DNA from: Asterochloris sp. CNOR1
Taxonomy: Eukaryota > Chlorophyta > Trebouxiophyceae > Trebouxiales > Trebouxiaceae
DNA: 64,000 bases
Direction of reading: 5' to 3'
NCBI GenBank assembly: GCA_963969365.1
Contig: OZ017753.1
Location: 248,001 to 312,000, forward strand
Within the stretch, counting starts at the first letter, position 1. Every line of letters starts with the position of its first letter. The translations under genes were made by a program, and so were the position numbers. Below the pieces are notes generated by a model. The model was not told the origin of the DNA. It did no database searches and was given only the letters and a program-made list of their open reading frames with translations. Below, one piece after another: positions 10,145 to 20,681 of this stretch.

Positions 10145-12915
10145 ATGCATCTTCGGGTGCTTCTGTTGTTTGGCTGGCTTTCGACAGTCATAGCTGTGGA
10201 CAGCAGTATTCACAGACAGCATGGCCAGGCACTCACAGTCACATCATCAGCTGGCAGCCACTGCAGTGATCTGCCGGCCGCCTCCCGTGCGCGACAGGCT
10301 CACCTGCACCCTACGCGCACCGAGGACCAAATCTCTGTGGTGCTGCTGAATTGGCTGAGGCCAGCCAATGTTGTTGAGATCCTGGAAGCCATGGTGGCCT
10401 ACCCAGAGGCAAGTTTTTCTGGAAGTGGCAACTGCTGCAAGCAGGCAGCACCAAACAGACTGTGGTGATACAAACCATATCTGAAACGCCCACTGCATGA
10501 CTGGCCAAGCTTGTGACTATGCTAAAGCTGATTGTCTGATGGCCTGTGATGTTCTGAGAACACTGCTCTGAGCGGCAGGACACGACATGGAAGCTCCGCT
10601 GAGCTGGCTGCGATGCACAGCCGGCAGGGCCACCAAGGTTGGTGTTCATCTGCTGTGCCTGCAGCGCTGAGGGCTGCCGGCAAAACTGGTGCCTGCAGGT
10701 GGGGCCGTGCAAAAGCGCTACAGCACCCTCAGGGGTGCCGTCTCTGCACCACGAGCTTCAATGAAGCGGTCGCGTGCCTGATGCACCACCAGCTGCCACG
10801 AGCTGCTTTGCTCAGGGCTGAGGCCTGCTCATGTTGCCATTTCCTCCCCACTTCCTGCAGGTTGAGGTGCACTGGTTAGGCGGTGTAGGCTGGACCTGTG
10901 CTTGGGCAGCTTCTGTCTGAACACCATGTGCTGTAGTCCGAACACCAGTCTGAACACCATGTGCTGATGCAGCCAGCGGTGCCCCTGCCTGCAGGTGGAG
11001 GGCATCCTAGTCCTGCAGGATTGCAACGACAGCAGTGTGCCCTTCTGCGTACCCCCAAGGCTCACAGCAATGTCAGCAGCGGCTGCTCTGACTGCAGGTG
11101 GTTGAGATCCTGGTCCGGCGGAACTGCGGCAACAGTGCTGCGGCAATCGCGCATCTCAAAGGCTCATGGCTGCCGTGGGCAACCAATGTTTCGCGTTTGT
11201 GCCTGCAGGTGGAGGAGATTGTGGTCATGCAGAACCGCAACGACAGCACCGTCGTGTTTGTGAACCCCAAGGTCAAGCTGCTGGATGGCGTGAGCCTGTA
11301 CGCCTACTGGCACATGACCAGCCGCCTCAAGGGCTGCCTGCTGACGGCCAGCAGCTGGGTCCTGCTGGTGGACGATGACCTGATCCTGTCCAGGCAGGCC
11401 CTTCAGAGGCTCATGGCGGCCAAGCGGGTGCAGCCAGACCGTGTGTATGGTGAGCACACCAGCCTCGCTTGCTCTAGTGTGTCCTGGCGGGCACTGCAGA
11501 TCGTCCTGGCAGCCAAACAGGAGCACCCAGACCGAGTGTGTCGTGAGCATGGCAGGCTGACCTGTCATGTTAACAGCCACAGCAACAGAACTCAAATTAT
11601 CAATCAAGGCTTAGACCAACACAGCGCAGCATGAATGATGACCACAGCAGCAGCTTCTGGCTCAGCTTCATGCATGACAGGACCATGCGCTCCCTGCTGT
11701 GCAGGCTTGTTTGCGAGAGGCTACAACGACAGCGACCCCCACTACACTTATGACCTGGTGGATCCCGGCGAGACACAGGTGTGCAGACTTGTGCCTGAAA
11801 GCACTGATCTGGGCTCCACAAGGCAGCAGTGGCAGACAACACAGTAGCAGTGGCAGACAACACAGTAGCAGTGCATCTCAACAGCGTCTTGGGCAGCACG
11901 CTCCAGTGCGAACTGGGACCACAGAGGGGTAGCACTGAAAAGCGCCAGCAGCAGTGCCCCAGCTGGCGTCTTGGGCTGCATGCTCAGCTCAGGCAGCATA
12001 TATCTAAGCAGCATGTGGGTGAGTGTTTGGCTGTCATTTGAGGCATCCAACCGCTGCCCTGCACCAGGAGGAGCCATTCAGGTTACTGTCGGCAGAGGGC
12101 CTTGTGGTCGGCCTGTTTCTGCATAGCTGTACACAGCGTGGCGCTTGCTGGCAATCCCCTGCCTGTTGCTTGCCAGGTGGCCATTGGGAGGACGATGTTT
12201 GTTGACCATGGGATGTGCCGCTCATTCTTTGAGCTGAGCGGCCTCATGGACGATGTGGCGATGGAGGGTCACACACGCTGGGGAGCAGAGGACATCTTCC
12301 TGTCCCTGGCCGTCAGGGCGCTGTCTGGGCACAAGCCCTATGTGCTACCGCTGCAGCCTGGTGATGTCAAGGACTTGCCGGACCTAGCGGTGGGCATCAG
12401 CCGACACAAAACCCACCTCCAGTGAGCGAATGTTACTCAAGGGTTCAGGGCTCACCATTCGTCCGTGCCGTGAGACTGTTCCCTCATCAGCATGCGATGC
12501 AACTGGAGTCTGCATCCCTACAGAGCTGCCCCAGGCCTGATCATGTGCAGCCGCCCCCCGCCTGGGCTGCGCAGTGTGGTGTCTCATACATGACCATGCT
12601 CAGCCGCCCACTGCCTGGGCTGCCGAGTGTGATGTCTCAAGCTTGACTAGGTGCTAGCACTTGCCCACTGCCTAAGCTGTCCAGTGTGCTGTCTCATGTG
12701 CTGGCCGCTGCAGCGGTACCATAAAAATACACAACATTACTGGAACACGGAACCGCTTAACCTGATCACGATGTGTCCCATGCAGGTTCCGAGACCGCTT
12801 CTTGCGCACTGCAGTGGAGCGGCTCTCCTGTTTCTTCACCAACATCCCGCAGCCAGTCAGCATAGTGCAGCACTTGATGTCCCCAATGCCAGCTGCTGGC
12901 AGCGTGCAGCCTTGA
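10145..12915 (+). CDS. GT64-like (exostosin/EXTL2-type) glycosyltransferase, signal-anchored
   Basis: Five exons, 10145-10408, 11209-11449, 11705-11778, 12177-12421 and 12786-12915, join in phase to 317 aa. Residues 1-20 (MHLRVLLLFGWLSTVIAVDS) form a signal peptide or anchor, so the enzyme likely works in the Golgi or ER. The catalytic domain starts QISVVLLNWLRPANV, has the strand EIVVMQNRND, then WVLLVDDDLILS, a DDD metal/nucleotide-sugar motif placed as in GT-A enzymes of family GT64. It then has RGYNDSDPHYTYDLV, AIGRTMFVDHG, and a late acidic helix with EDIFLSLAV, matching acceptor-site regions of EXTL2-like proteins. The donor sugar is unknown. The first intron is GC-AG. Alternatives are other small GT-A families; the WxRPxN and DDDL spacing favours GT64. 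The gene ends convergent to the RING gene. Confidence 0.65.
10855..11208 (+). repeat. Three relic copies of the start of GT64 exon 2
   Basis: Acceptor-like CTGCAG followed by GTGGAG-type codons occurs at about 10860, 10995 and 11098 before the true acceptor at 11208. The peptides VEGILVLQDCNDSSV (10996 on) and VVEILVRRNCGNSA (11099 on) clearly echo the real VEEIVVMQNRNDSTV. Spacing is 100-135 bp. The copies soon lose frame or similarity, so they look like decayed tandem duplicates rather than used alternative exons. Confidence 0.8.
11490..11562 (+). repeat. Relic copy of the end of GT64 exon 2
   Basis: About 77 bases after the true donor, the peptide ALQIVLAAKQEHPDRV followed by a GTGAGCA donor echoes the real exon end ALQRLMAAKRVQPDRV with the same GTGAGCA. 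Confidence 0.8.
11827..11868. repeat. Perfect 21-bp tandem duplication in a GT64 intron
   Basis: Bases 11827-11847 and 11848-11868 are identical (unit CAGTGGCAGACAACACAGTA plus G). A partial third unit precedes it. Confidence 0.95.
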
Positions 12916-13325
12916 CCAGCTGGCTTTGCTGCAGCTCCACTTGCAACTGCATGTATACTTACCAATGGGACTCAAGACCAGCACAGCCCTGTAGCATGCA
13001 GATTGCAAGACTGTCCCTGCTCTCTCCCTGCTGCCTTTCCTGTCTCATGAGGGCTGCCCTTCAACAGATCATGGACAATGCCAACCATGAAATATGTCAA
13101 TCTTTTCCTGTGGCCTTTGCCATGGACTGCACATTCCTGCATGGTCTGACTTTGAAATAGGCTTGGCCAACTGAACACACTCACTAGCATCACAAAACAT
13201 ATCAAAGACAATACAGGATGACGTGGCTATTATACAATTGTGTTGGGCAACTGATCTATGCCTCGCGGCACGTTTACTTGATACAACATGACACTGAAAA
13301 CAACCAGTCCGCATCAGAACCCGAG
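12916..13325. other. Convergent intergenic gap
   Basis: Separates the GT64 stop from the RING-gene stop on the other strand. Only short frames and no recognisable RNA or repeat. The 3' UTRs of both genes must lie here. Confidence 0.6.
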
Positions 13326-15711
13326 TCAGGAAGTGCTGCCAACTTCCACCTTGCACACAGGGCAAACCTGCAGCCCCAAGCCCGCTTGTGAGAACATAGA
13401 GCAAGGAAAGTTGCAGCTCAGCATGGCACAGCATGCGCATGCGCATGACAACAGCATTATGTCACCTTCTCATCTTGCAGCCACTGCCCAACGCAGCCTG
13501 CATGGTAGAGGTGGCTGCAGGGCAAGAGGCTGAGGCCCTCTCCTGCCTCAAACTCCATGCAGCATATTGCACACCTGCAAGACACCAGTCAGCAATAGAG
13601 GACAGCCACTTGCTGCTGACCTGCACTCGAAGCTGGCGAATGGCCTGTGGCCCAGGCTAGCACATAGCCGTGGTACCAGCATCCCAACTCATTTCCCTTT
13701 GCAAAGTAACAGTAACAAGCTGCTTGAGAATGCATGAAGCCAGTGGTACCCCTTTTGGTTTGCCTGGCATTGCCAGGCAGTTGTACATCTGCAGCAGCAC
13801 TCACTGCTCCTGGGAGCCTGCAGAGCTGTGGGAGCAGGGATGTGTGACACTGCGGATGCGGCTGAGGGCTGCCTGACTGGCCCCCTTGCTGACATATCCT
13901 GCTGCATCACACAGCGCCTTGAGCTCCTGCATCGGAGAGCAACGCAGTCTGGGGCTGTGCCACACCTGAGCAGCTGAGTGCTCAGCACAGAGCAGCACCA
14001 ACTGCTGTGTTACAAAATGGCAGAGGCACTACGACGCAGCCAGTGGCAGCCTGCATACTTGTGCAGCCTGCGCAGTCATGAGCAGCAGCAGTGATGCCAC
14101 TTGCAACGCAGCAATTGAGGGCCCTGACCTCATATGTCATTTCATCAATATCGAGCTCGTCCTCAAAGTCATCCTCCTCACCATAGATTGCAGCGTCAAG
14201 GTCTCCTGCACAGGTCACTAGGCGTCAGCTATAAACATCCATCAGAGCTGCACTGCTTGCACAGGCCTATGCAATGTAACAGTTCAGCATCTCCTGCCTG
14301 CAGCTGCAGCAGTTGCTGCTCAACCAACTCACAGCCGGCAGCGATGCTGCCTTCAGACAAAGCAGGCTGCACCCCTCAAGTCTGCACTACCTTTGGCAAC
14401 CCTTGTTGAAGCAGGCCCCTTGCAAGTGCAGAGGCTGATTCCAGGCTGCTGCTGCCGAAGGATGCCCCCGGAAGTATGCTAACAAAAGCAGTCAGCTACA
14501 AAAACAAAAGCAGTCAGCAAGTTGTAGCTGCTGCCACCACAAACATCCAGCACAAGCAGCCTGGCAGAATGCACTTGGACGTAAGGAAGTCCTCATGTCA
14601 AGTGCTTAGCATCTTGCACAATCAGGCTGCCTGCTGCAGAGGACTGCACACATTGGGCTGCTCTCAAGGCCAACTCTGAGCCATGAATGGCTCATCCATG
14701 ACCACAGAACCTCACCGCCCGGCATGTAGGCAGTGAACTGCAGGTGGCCTGAAGGCAGGTCGCCAATGCTGTCTAGCTGCCTGTAGTAGCCATCCACCAG
14801 CACTCGCAGCTCCACAGAGGGTGACACTCCAGCCTGACTCCAGACAGCTACCATGGCCTGCAGACAAGAATCGCAGGTCTGCCTTAGCAGCAGAGGGGCT
14901 TTGTTTGCAGGCAGCGCAGGATTGCCATCCCTGCTTGCCGCTGGAAGCTGGCATTGCCTGCACAGCAAACAAGGCATGTGGCTACCACGTAGACATGCCA
15001 GACTATGTGACACCGCAGTGCAACTAAAAGCAGCCATCACAGCCCATGCCTGCCTGCGCAGCACCAGCAGTGCAGCCAGGCCAACATGAGCAGATCTACA
15101 GAGCAGCCATGCCTATCAGCGTAGCATCACTGTACGGTCCTCACACAATAAATGCATGCCTGTGTGGCAAGACGGTGCAGCTGACCAGCCTGTCAGGCCT
15201 CGGTGTGCAGCTGCTCGTGCCTGCGCAGCATCACACTGCAGCTATACCAGCCAGCCAGCCTATGCAGCATCATTTCGGCATGCCTGCCTGCAGGGAAACT
15301 GATAGTTTCACTCACGAGTACCTGCTCAGGCGTGGCACCAGCCTCCAGTTCCAAGGGACGCCACCTGGCTCCCGCTGCGCTGCGCGTCTTGAGGACAGCA
15401 AACTCTGCTGATCTCATGGCCCTGCAGCAGCAGGCCTCCCTGTGAGACTCTTGAACATTCAGAGAAGATTCGCCCCTGCTTGCATGCAGGACTTGTGCAC
15501 CTGTGGTGGCGCTGAGAAAGTTACAGGACGGTGCTGGCGTGATTGGGAGGACAGTCCAGGCTCCACAGCAGGTGCAAAGGCTAGATCTGCAGCCATGCAC
15601 TTCAGGTTGGGAGATCACATGCAGCGACGATGCAATGCTGCAGATGGGTTCTGCGGCAGCTGCTGCTAGATGCATGTCTGCCGCAGGGGCCGCTGCCCAT
15701 TCGCATGGCAA
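13326..15711 (-). CDS. RING-H2 E3 ubiquitin ligase, BIG BROTHER-like
   Basis: Six exons (15711-15316, 14857-14716, 14205-14129, 13926-13805, 13574-13466, 13367-13326) join in phase to 295 aa. The C-terminus is a RING-H2 finger split over the last two exons: CAICCMEFEAGEGLSLLPC, then SHLYHAGCVGQWLQDEKVC, then PVCKVEVGSTS and the stop. All eight ligands (C-x2-C, C-x-H, H-x2-C, C-x2-C) are present. In front lies an acidic stretch (GEEDDFEDELDIDEM) leading into TYEELKALCDAAGYVSKG, the TYEELLxLGExxGxxSKGL element that precedes the RING in plant BIG BROTHER ligases. Such proteins attach ubiquitin to substrates. The N-terminal 130 residues have no known domain and the start codon is a best guess; an extra upstream exon is possible. 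Start and end face neighbours on both sides without overlap. Confidence 0.85.
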
Positions 15712-16429
15712 GGAACAACATGTACCTCAGAGTATGATCTTCCTAGACCCGACCGATTTATTTGTCTCATCAGCAGAGGCCTGAGCCAGATGTGCCATGT
15801 TGGGGGAACGTAGGCCGATTCGCATGCAAGAAGTCGAAGAGAACAATGTAGCGGGATTTAAGCTTGATCCTTTCAGGCAGGGGTAGAGCATAGTGAAAGC
15901 TAAATGATATCACAGAGTGTGTGACAATGTTTGCCAGCATCATTTATCAACTGGTCTTGAGTGCAGCTAGCTGCTTGCGCGACAACAGGCTGGTCTGATC
16001 ACCCAGATTGGCCTTGGTCCCTGACAGAGGTGATGTATGGTAGGCTTCCATGTGGAACAAATGACTGTGGACGTTCCTTGCCCCTCCTTCAAGCACTGCT
16101 ACAGCAGCAGCCTTGGCCAGTCAAGCTGACCATGTCTGCAATGCATAATCAAGGGAGGGAGCACTTTTGCTGTTTTCAAGGCCAACCGCAGCACAATATC
16201 CATTTTGCTGCTGCTGTTCATAAGCAAACAGCATGAGGCTTTCACGTTCCATGAGCGTGCCCACAATCCAAGCAGCAGCTTGCCTTCTGACCCAGCAACA
16301 GGGCATTGTCCAGTGGCATGCTTTGCATGCAGACTGAGGGGCTGACGGACCTGGAAATGCTGGATGCCTCTCCTCCCTGAGGGCAGGGCGTGCTGATGGC
16401 ACTTCTCAACAACAACAAGTGTTACTGCT
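15712..16429. other. Gap between RING ligase and kinase genes
   Basis: About 720 bases holding the promoter of the RING gene and the 3' flank of the kinase gene. Nothing beyond short frames was found, including a frame at 15961-16236 with no recognised similarity. Confidence 0.5.
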
Positions 16430-19400
16430 TCAAGAACTTGCTGCAGGCTGCCTTGACATTGGCAGGCAAGACATCTGTGCGATGGGAACGCAGAGGCTGC
16501 TCGTCCACTGTCGGGAAAAGACATCGTGCAGGGCTGCCACAAAGTCGCGCTTATCATGTGGCACATGCTGTAGCGCCCCCAGCACGGGCTGAATCATGAA
16601 GCCAAGCCGTTGCATGGCTGCACCAACTGGATCGTCGACAAAGTCAGCACCACGATCGCTCAGGTGGCCATCAGAACAGATAGACAGCATGGAATACAGC
16701 AGGGACTCCAGGGCGGTGTTGGGAGTGTGGCCCTTGCCCTGCAACACCTGAATGGCCATGTACATGGGTGTGCCTGTGATGCCTGAAACAGGGCTTGAGG
16801 GCTCTGACCAGCTTTTGACCACCTGCATGCCAAAGAACATGGCAGCTGTGACCGATGTGAGAGAGCCTGCAAACAAATGCAAGCTTCCAGGACTGAGTAC
16901 ATGATAGCAGAGATCAGGCGCAGTCTGAGCCCACCTGTGCAACCCCAAAGTCAAAGAGCCAGCCACGCCCACCCAGAATGCCGATGCTGTTTGGGGAGAT
17001 ATCGCGGTGTGCAATGTTCCGCGTGGTCAGCTGCTCCACGGCATCAGCAATGTCGGGGGTGACTTGTGCCATCTGCTGCACAGGCAGCCCTGCTTCCAGT
17101 GGCTTGACCACAGGCGCCACCAGCACAGCCTGCCAGGTGTCCCCGCTGAGATGGTAAGGGCCAGCTGCCAAGAGGCGCACAATGTGCCTGCTGTTTTGAG
17201 GTAAGCGGGCTAGGATATTGCCATGCACGATGGCATGCACACAGCAGACACAAAATGCTAAACGATGCTGGCGACGCACAGCCTGCTAGGCAGCCTGGCT
17301 TGGCAGTGGACCTGGCTAGCAGCCAGAAGCAAGGTGCCTGCTGTCTTGTAACACCTGCTGCAGAAACATGCCTTGCACACAGACAGCACACAATGGCCAC
17401 TGTCATGCCCGACGATTGTTATAGGCAAAACCCCACCTCATTGGAATCCTTGGCTAGCTTGAGCACAGCAAGCCTGTTGGCATCCAGCTCTGCCTGGTAC
17501 ACACGACTGTTCTGCCTGGCACCTTACGTGCCTGGCTTGCTGCAAATTGCCAGGCGGCTGCTGCAGGTGAAGCTGTAGGCTTCCAGCTGACCGTGTGGCA
17601 GAACCACGGGTACAAAGCCCAGCAGCGGCAGTGGGGCAGCCACAATGCTCGCTAGCAAGCGCAGGCCAGCTGGGGCTGTATGCAGCTTGAGTGGCTGCAC
17701 ACCCGTGCTGTGAATGCGGCTGAATGATCCTAGGGGCCCATAGTCGAAACGGAACACCTCAACTGTGTCCAGGGTAGTGATGACGCCGCAGAGGAACCTG
17801 CGCTCTGGCTGCTGCCGCCGCACAAGGCCAGCAGTCACTGTCAGCTGCCCAAGAGCGGCATCTGCCTCTGTTCTGTGCAGCCTGAACTCAATGGGCACCA
17901 CCAACTGCGACCAGAGGCGGCTGCTGGCAGCCAGGCCTGAGCAATCTATTTTCCTGGCTGGACTGTGCAGGTGATTGTTTTCATGGGTGTCGGCGAGCAC
18001 AAAGCCCGTGCTGCTGCCAAGCGCGTGCTGCAGCCCCGTGAGTAGCTCCATTGCAGCTGCTTGCATGTGAGCTGCCTCCCTGAGCCCACCAGTCCCAGTG
18101 TTCTTCTGCTCGGCGATGTGGCGCAAGAAGCTGTTTGTCTGCGCTGAATATGTCGCAGATGACGATGCTTGCTGCTGTGCAGCTACGGCAGCCACCTGCA
18201 GCAGCAGGGCCACTGCCTGAGCCGCACACTGTGACAGCAGGCAGGCGAGTCACAACTGAACAACAGGGGCAGCACACAAGCGACATCCGCTGCAGAGGAG
18301 ACCTGTATTGCACACGAGATTTGGTTTGGGTACACATCACGACGCCATTTTGTGCGTTTTGCAGGGCGCCCCAGGTCCCACAAGTCCCGCAGATGCCCCA
18401 CCACTGCTTTCATCCTGGTTGCAGAGATGCGCTGAAGCTCGGGTAGCATGCTGACTTCTTGAACTTGATTCCTGGAGATCTGTAATGACAGAAACTAGTC
18501 TGATGTCTCCACATATCTACAGTAGTCTGGGCAGCCCCTGCAGGCTGCGCAAGAAGGTGAGGCAACACAGAGCACCAGTCTGCTTTTTGCATGACGAGCT
18601 GCATGTTGCCTGGGTCTTCCTGCGTGGCAAAGGATCCTCTTGCCTTGCCTCTCTCTACCTCTCGTTGAGTGGTGGTCAATGCACGGTTGACAGGTAACTC
18701 CATCAGTCCCATCCTCTGCTTCAGCTGCGCTGCACGTCCAATGTCTTCTGCAGCAGGGAGGCTGCATCAGCAAGCCCTCTTGCGGCTTGTGTCCCCCACC
18801 CTCTGAGCAAGCAGAAGCCTTCAAGCCCTGACAGCACAGACTGACATGCACCTCCCAGCAGGCAGACCCTCTCAACAGCCTTGCTGATTGCACTACAACT
18901 GACCAGAGAAGCACTCTGAAGGCGCAGCAGCACACTTGCCCCATCAGCCCAGCTGTACCACTGCCTTATGTGTGCTGAGCAGCACAGATGACTTTGCGAT
19001 GGGCACCAGCTTCGTGTTGCTGGGCCCTGTATGAAAGGCCGTACAGGGTGGGGAGCGGGTATGCCAGTGTCAAAACCCAGCTACACACCTGTTTGCGGCT
19101 GAGAAGCAAAGGCTCTGACTGCTCCAGCCAGTGCAAGACATCAAAAACGGTCTGGTGCAACTTGTCAGCTGTCCCCACCATTGCATCCCATGCACTTCTG
19201 TTTTGGACTGAGTGAGTCACGACTGGCTGCCACTCTGTGCTCTGCACCCACTTCTGAGCTCATCTCATCTGTACGCTTGGGGAGCAAAGCTTCTCCTGAC
19301 CCCTACAGGGGGACCCTGAAACCAGCGGGACTGGAACACCAGCACCTCATCATACTGCCCATCGGCAGATCATGGCCCTTAGCTGTGCTGATGCAGGGAA

Positions 19401-20210
19401 GAACAGCAAGAGGAGCACACGTCTCACTCCGTGGTTAGCCTTCAGGGCAACCGCAGATTGTACCAGCCAGTGCCCCACATACGCAGTGCTGCTTGCTGCC
19501 GTGCATCACACAAAACAGGTGCTGCGGCCTTGCTTAAGCTCTAATCTCATCTTCAAGGCCAGTCACCCTGAGCAGCGCCTGTCGGGTGTGCTGTATGCTG
19601 CTGCACACCGAGCAGGATATTTCTTGCAGCCATTGTGCACCTGCTCACCTCCACCCGCTGCTCAAGCAACGAGCAGTGCATTGCCGTCAGCTGTGATGAC
19701 ACAGAAAGCACTGTAAAGCATCAGCAGCTCTCACCTGCTGGCGCCAAAAGTGCTGGAAGTCTCTCTCTGTCCCTGCCAGCAGGGGGGCTGCAGCCAGCCC
19801 GTCTTGCAGCACGACAGGTAAGCCGCCTACTGTCCTACACCCCTGCCCATGGCTTCACCTCCTGATGCTAGCCAGCTGACAAGCTGCCCACCTGGCTGGT
19901 AAGACAGCGCTGCAAGCTTCCTGCCCAGCTAAAGCTGAGTGCTGGACCAGCCAATGTGCGACAGCCCACGCATCTAGGGTGCGCAAACACCCGCTGCCTA
20001 GTGTGCCGATCAAATTCCCAGTGCCACTCAGCTAAGCATGCAACCTATTGGCCTGCCTGCATCTGCCTCTGGCAGCAAAACCCGCAGCTTTTTCATGGCC
20101 TCCATGGGCGTGCCGTCCAGGAAGGGGGCAGCTCTGCTGTCTGGAAGCAGCAGCAGCTTGCCCTCCAGTGTGGGCTTGTCTGCCAGTCAGGCCAGGTATC
20201 GCGTGGTCTG
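16430..20210 (-). CDS. FunK1-like protein kinase with long N-terminal region (exon structure partial)
   Basis: Supported parts, 5' to 3': exons near 20203-20060 (KLLLLPDSRAAPFLDG), 19840-19735, 19340-19280, 19195-19060, 18940-18730, 18710-18560 and 18445-18345; a long exon from 18195 down to about 17540; then kinase-core exons ending at 17437, 16935 and 16430. The core shows VPIEFRLHRTEADAALGQLT and QQPERRFLCGV, an N-terminal layout typical of fungal-type FunK1 kinases, then VYQAELDANRLAVLKLAK (beta-3 lysine), NIAHRDISPNSIGIL (catalytic loop), LFDFGVAQ (DFG) and GTPMYMAIQVLQGKGHTP with ESLLYSMLSI, the FunK1 activation-segment signature. The catalytic loop reads HRDISPNS: the usual asparagine is shifted by one. 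Substrate and role are unknown. Joints in the N-terminal half and at the start of the kinase core are not resolved, so length and integrity are open. Upstream it faces the SEC63 promoter. Confidence 0.55.
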
Positions 20211-20681
20211 GGATGTCAAGGGCCCTCAAGCTGTCTAACCAGGCTGCCGTGGCTCCTGCAGCATGGCCCAGTTGCAAAATGATTTGAGCCAGCAGACCTC
20301 AGCTGCAGGCTCTTGCTGATAAATAGATAGAGATCCTGCGCCATGAAGAGAAGCGGCTGCAGGATGAAGAGCTGTTGCTGCTAGGCAAGCCTAACATATG
20401 AGAGCTGTCAAGATGCAGGCTTGCCACAAGTTCTTTAACTCAAGCTGTGGCTAGTAGCCTGTCGCAAGGTACTGCTGATCTGGGTGAAATGGCGAGCTGG
20501 GCAGCAACCTGCTGTTTGTCAGGGTGTCACATGGCCTATACAATGTGACAGGTTGCAGGGCGCAGCATGTGGTAGGCTGCCAAAGCTTGCCTGGCAAGAA
20601 TTCGAAGAAGAGGCCCATTAGTAGCAGTGGGGACTCTGGATTCTTTCAGGCAGCACAGTGCCAGAGGAGAGAGGCACAGCC
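20211..20681. other. Divergent region between kinase and SEC63
   Basis: Probable shared promoter space for the minus-strand kinase and plus-strand SEC63. No core promoter motif is convincing. The first kinase exon or its start codon may lie inside it. Confidence 0.45.

Noticed and set aside
10855-11208. Mutually exclusive alternative exons in GT64
   Set aside because: The upstream copies lose frame or similarity within 40-60 bases and lack matching donors, so relics are more likely than used exons.
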